DNA of 64,000 nt from Rhynchosporium graminicola (lineage: Eukaryota > Ascomycota > Leotiomycetes > Helotiales > Ploettnerulaceae), in contig FJUW01000006.1 of the NCBI GenBank assembly GCA_900074885.1, forward strand, positions 808,512 to 872,511, given 5' to 3'. Shown here in pieces: positions 61,331 through 64,000 of this stretch (positions are counted from its first letter, which is position 1; each line of letters opens with the position of its first letter). The notes beneath the pieces are model-generated. The model had not been told where the DNA came from, did no database searches, and saw nothing but the letters and a program-made list of their open reading frames with translations. A program made the position numbers and the translations under genes.

Positions 61331-62306
61331 CTTAGAATTCAACTGAACGCTTCTATATGATACTTAACCTTTACTCTTATACTTAGTACAATTACTCGAA
61401 TCTTAGAATAGCTAAATCCATACTATAAATAAGGCTATAGCTTTATAATTCCCTTTATTTATTTAACTTTACTCTTTAATTAAAGTGTTACTTCGATTTT
61501 AATTAGTTCATGCACTTTATCTATACTTTCTTTTATTAACTTACATAAATAGTGAAATTCACCCTCTCTATTTAGCAGCTTTTTTACTTACTTAGGGTAG
61601 TTTATATTCACTAACTAAGTAACAGTATAGGTATAATTAATAGTAATCTCTAGCCTTAGACTAAGAGATAACTATAGGGATTATATTATACACTTTCACT
61701 TTTTACGTAATATCTAATCACCTGCATAGCTTAGTATATACTCATATAATCTCCTTATATATTTAAAGTAAACTTTCTCTCTTCCTTATAAAGGGATAAC
61801 GCTCTTTATAATTAATATTCAGAGACTACTTCAATACTCCCTCTCCTAATACCTTAAAGTAATCTTTCACCTCCAATAAAGCCTGCCTTACTTTTATATC
61901 ATATTTATACTATAAGATACTAGCATTTTAGGTATTATTAACAATTATTAGATATTAGTAATAGTATTGAAAGTAGTTAATTTAGGTAATAAAACGCGGC
62001 TCTAGGTACTAGAACGCGAGGCGTTTGCATATGCGAGGCATTTGCATGTTCCGATATTAAGCGAGTTCCGAGGAAAATTGCAGGTGGACCTGCTAGCATA
62101 TTATAAGATCTTCTTCCTACTGCTTTTATACTTTATACTATTATAGTAGATCTTAGCTTAGTCGACTTACTTCCGCAGATCTAGGATTATACTAGGAAGT
62201 ATAAGGATAAAGTCTTTCTATGATACTATATAAGTTATATTAATATACTCTAGATAAGTTAGAAAAGTTTTTATCTTATAAATATACGTAAAGTTAAACT
62301 TCTCTC
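61331..62306. other. AT-rich stretch, no gene recognised
   Basis: CA and TG are commoner than in the gypsy block, so it is less RIP-mutated or not repetitive. A short less mutated patch at about 62010-62100 contains TTTGCAT twice and an imperfect palindrome GCAGGTGGACCTGC. I see no frame, intron pattern or RNA gene. Confidence 0.4.
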
Positions 62307-62510
62307 TTGGATATTAGAAAAGAGAGTTTAATTAAATATATCTACGAATATGTAGTATATAGTCTATATAATTATGTTAAATCTAAAGAGCTTACTAAAA
62401 CTAGTGATATAAAGGACTCCCCTTATTATTCTTACTCGTATAGACTTCTTAGTTTCCGAGAGATTACTTATAATAAGTTTTCTAAGTATCTCTCTAAAGT
62501 TAAGTTTTAG
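62307..62510 (+). pseudogene. Small unassigned open frame, 67 codons
   Basis: An open frame without an ATG, ending in TAG and rich in Tyr, Lys and Ser. The composition fits a RIP-mutated coding relic (TAY from CAY or TGY). No domain is recognised and an in-frame TAA lies just upstream. It may be part of an older transposon or pure chance. Confidence 0.2.
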
Positions 62511-62934
62511 GTTCTTTCTATTATAAGGAAGCTTCTTATTATATTCTTAGTATTATAGAGTTACTAATTACTCTAGGAATTTCAACGAATATCTAAGGGA
62601 TATCGGCCTATAGTATCCGGGATAGAATTTCCTTCTTCTCCACCTTTTATCTCTTTTCTTCTTTATCTTCCTTGTCATTATTATATGGTCCTAGTCCTCA
62701 CTAATGAAAAACTTCTTTTATCTTCTTACTCTGATTTATACTCTATGATAGCTATCTCTCCTCTTTGGGTACTCTAACTAGAGATTAAGAGTACTTTACC
62801 TTCTTTAGCTATTGGCCTTTCTTTACTAATAGTGCTAGGATGAAGAATCCTCTTTACTTAAGTAAAGTGATTAGTTAAGTTTAAAGTACAAGATTAAGTA
62901 ATCTGGAGTCGTCGTTAGTCTAGCTATTAAATTT
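62511..62934. other. Intergenic stretch, nothing recognised
   Basis: Less AT-rich, with some CA/TG retained. No frame or repeat terminus was identified. Confidence 0.4.
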
Positions 62935-63130
62935 ATCACGGGGCGAGTGCAAAGAATACGTAAGATATAAACGGTATCTTTAATTAATAGGAAGAATTAG
63001 CTAAAGAGCGGAGGAGAATTCTTCCTTAATAGAAAATGAGAAGATACGGTACTACTACTACTAGTGCCTTAGTAGTAATAGTCCGCGAGATACTTAGCGT
63101 CGAGTATTATCCTAGGTATAACTTATTATA
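62935..63130 (-). repeat. LTR-B, third copy, 3' LTR of a minus-strand element
   Basis: Starts TTATCACGGGGCGAGTGC and ends ACTTATTATA, then TTACTTCCCCC, a polypurine tract as at 17636. It shares the middle segment with both copies at 17059-17636. Confidence 0.6.
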
Positions 63131-64000
63131 TTACTTCCCCCTTTAGACTAACTTTCTCTTATAGATTATCTTATAGCTATTATTACGAAGCAGAGGCTTA
63201 CTTAGCTTTACTATACTCGATATTCTTATAGCGCTTACGCGAACTATTACTAAATCCTTCGTATTATCCATCTCTATAGATAAGTCAGAGGAGACTAATA
63301 ATAATCGACTGCGTAAAGCTTAGTAATAGTATTAGCTAACTTAATACTTACTAGAGTTACATCTTACGTATTTCACCATATCTCTCTATACTTAATACTT
63401 CTTTCGGGAGGCTAGCGCTACTTTCGTAGCTACTATACGACCGGTTTCCTAGTCTATTATATTATCCTTTTAATAAGTAGCTTCCTTACTTAGACTATTA
63501 CTATTACTATTATCATACGTATATATAAGGCTGAATTAGTTTCCTAAAGATAAGAGTAATCTTAAAAAACTATTATATATAATAGGAAGAACTATTTATT
63601 TATCGATCTATTATCTAATATTTTAATTTAAACTACTTACTAAGGTAGTTGTCTTTATATTATCCGGCTAGGAATTAGCACTAGCTTAGAAGAGCGCTCG
63701 TTCGAATTATAGTAGATATACTACTATTACTATTATTCCTTATCGGAACTCGATTAGCTTCTATCTTACTTTCTTAACTTTATTTAGATCGTTATAGATC
63801 TTACTTAAGTAGCTAACTAGCTCGAGGAGGTCCTAGTTTCTATTTATTCCTACTTTTTATATAAAGGGTAATACTAACTCTTAGCCCTTAAGAGAAAGAG
63901 ACGAATAGATAAAAAAGATCTAAGCTTTTTTATTACTAATCGTACTCCTATCGAACCGCAGTTTCGATTCTATTACTAATAATTATATATCTTACTCCTT
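63131..64000 (-). mobile_element. Internal region of the LTR-B element, running off the window
   Basis: RIP-mutated sequence adjoining the LTR-B polypurine tract. By position it should be the 3' end of the element on the minus strand. I could not identify a domain or decide between copia and gypsy. Confidence 0.45.

Noticed and set aside
1..64000. CRISPR array, tRNA or rRNA genes, bacterial-type operons
   Set aside because: No regularly spaced repeats, cloverleaf-like sequences or rRNA motifs were seen. Intron structure, RIP and retroelement types show a fungal genome.

Overview
The window comes from a filamentous ascomycete (Pezizomycotina). Three things point there: almost all of it carries the signature of repeat-induced point mutation (RIP), with CA/TG nearly absent, TA in excess, and coding relics whose Gln, Trp, His and Cys codons have become stops or Tyr; its one intact gene encodes a fungal Zn(II)2Cys6 regulator; and that gene has short introns with CTAAC/CTGAC branch motifs. 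I see no tRNA, rRNA or CRISPR array.

Layout. 1-2345: gag-like relic (minus). 3452-13270: old Ty3/gypsy element G0 (minus) that has lost pol, split by a complete Ty1/copia element (4169-10427), which is itself split by a solo LTR of a third family, LTR-A (8672-9159). 13290-13765: copia fragment. About 13770-16700: the only unmutated island, with a 564-aa Zn2Cys6 transcription factor on the minus strand in three exons, one of them 6 nt long. 17059-17636: inverted pair of LTR-B repeats. 17697-40034: remains of Ty3/gypsy chromovirus G1 (plus), interrupted by two LTR-A copies and by complete element G2 (20754-38582, plus, target duplication CTATC), which is interrupted by complete element G3 (23724-32168, minus, target duplication GATTC). 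40035-59455: two minus-strand copies (G4, G5) sharing a middle LTR. 59640-60594: relic of a different gypsy family. 60595-61330: truncated copy G6. 61330-64000: old AT-rich sequence, one small unassigned ORF, and an LTR-B element running off the end.

The G family has 268-bp LTRs (277 bp in G0) and gag, protease, RT, RNase H and integrase with a C-terminal chromodomain. It also has an unexpected cargo: a gene on the opposite strand between the chromodomain and the polypurine tract, convergent with pol, with its own TATA box, a 56-bp intron and a start about 150 bp downstream of the TATA. It can be followed in G0, G2, G3, G4 and G5, and its 5' end in G6. I do not recognise the protein.

The assembly is unreliable at five single-N positions (25290, 33239, 36274, 42883, 52916). 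At each, the sequence right of the N repeats the sequence that ends at the N, as expected for unmerged contig ends. Removing these repeats (668, 149, 1453, 3589 and 1283 bp including the N) makes G2 and G3 both exactly 7777 bp. The true locus is therefore probably about 56.9 kb, and paired features either side of an N should be counted once.
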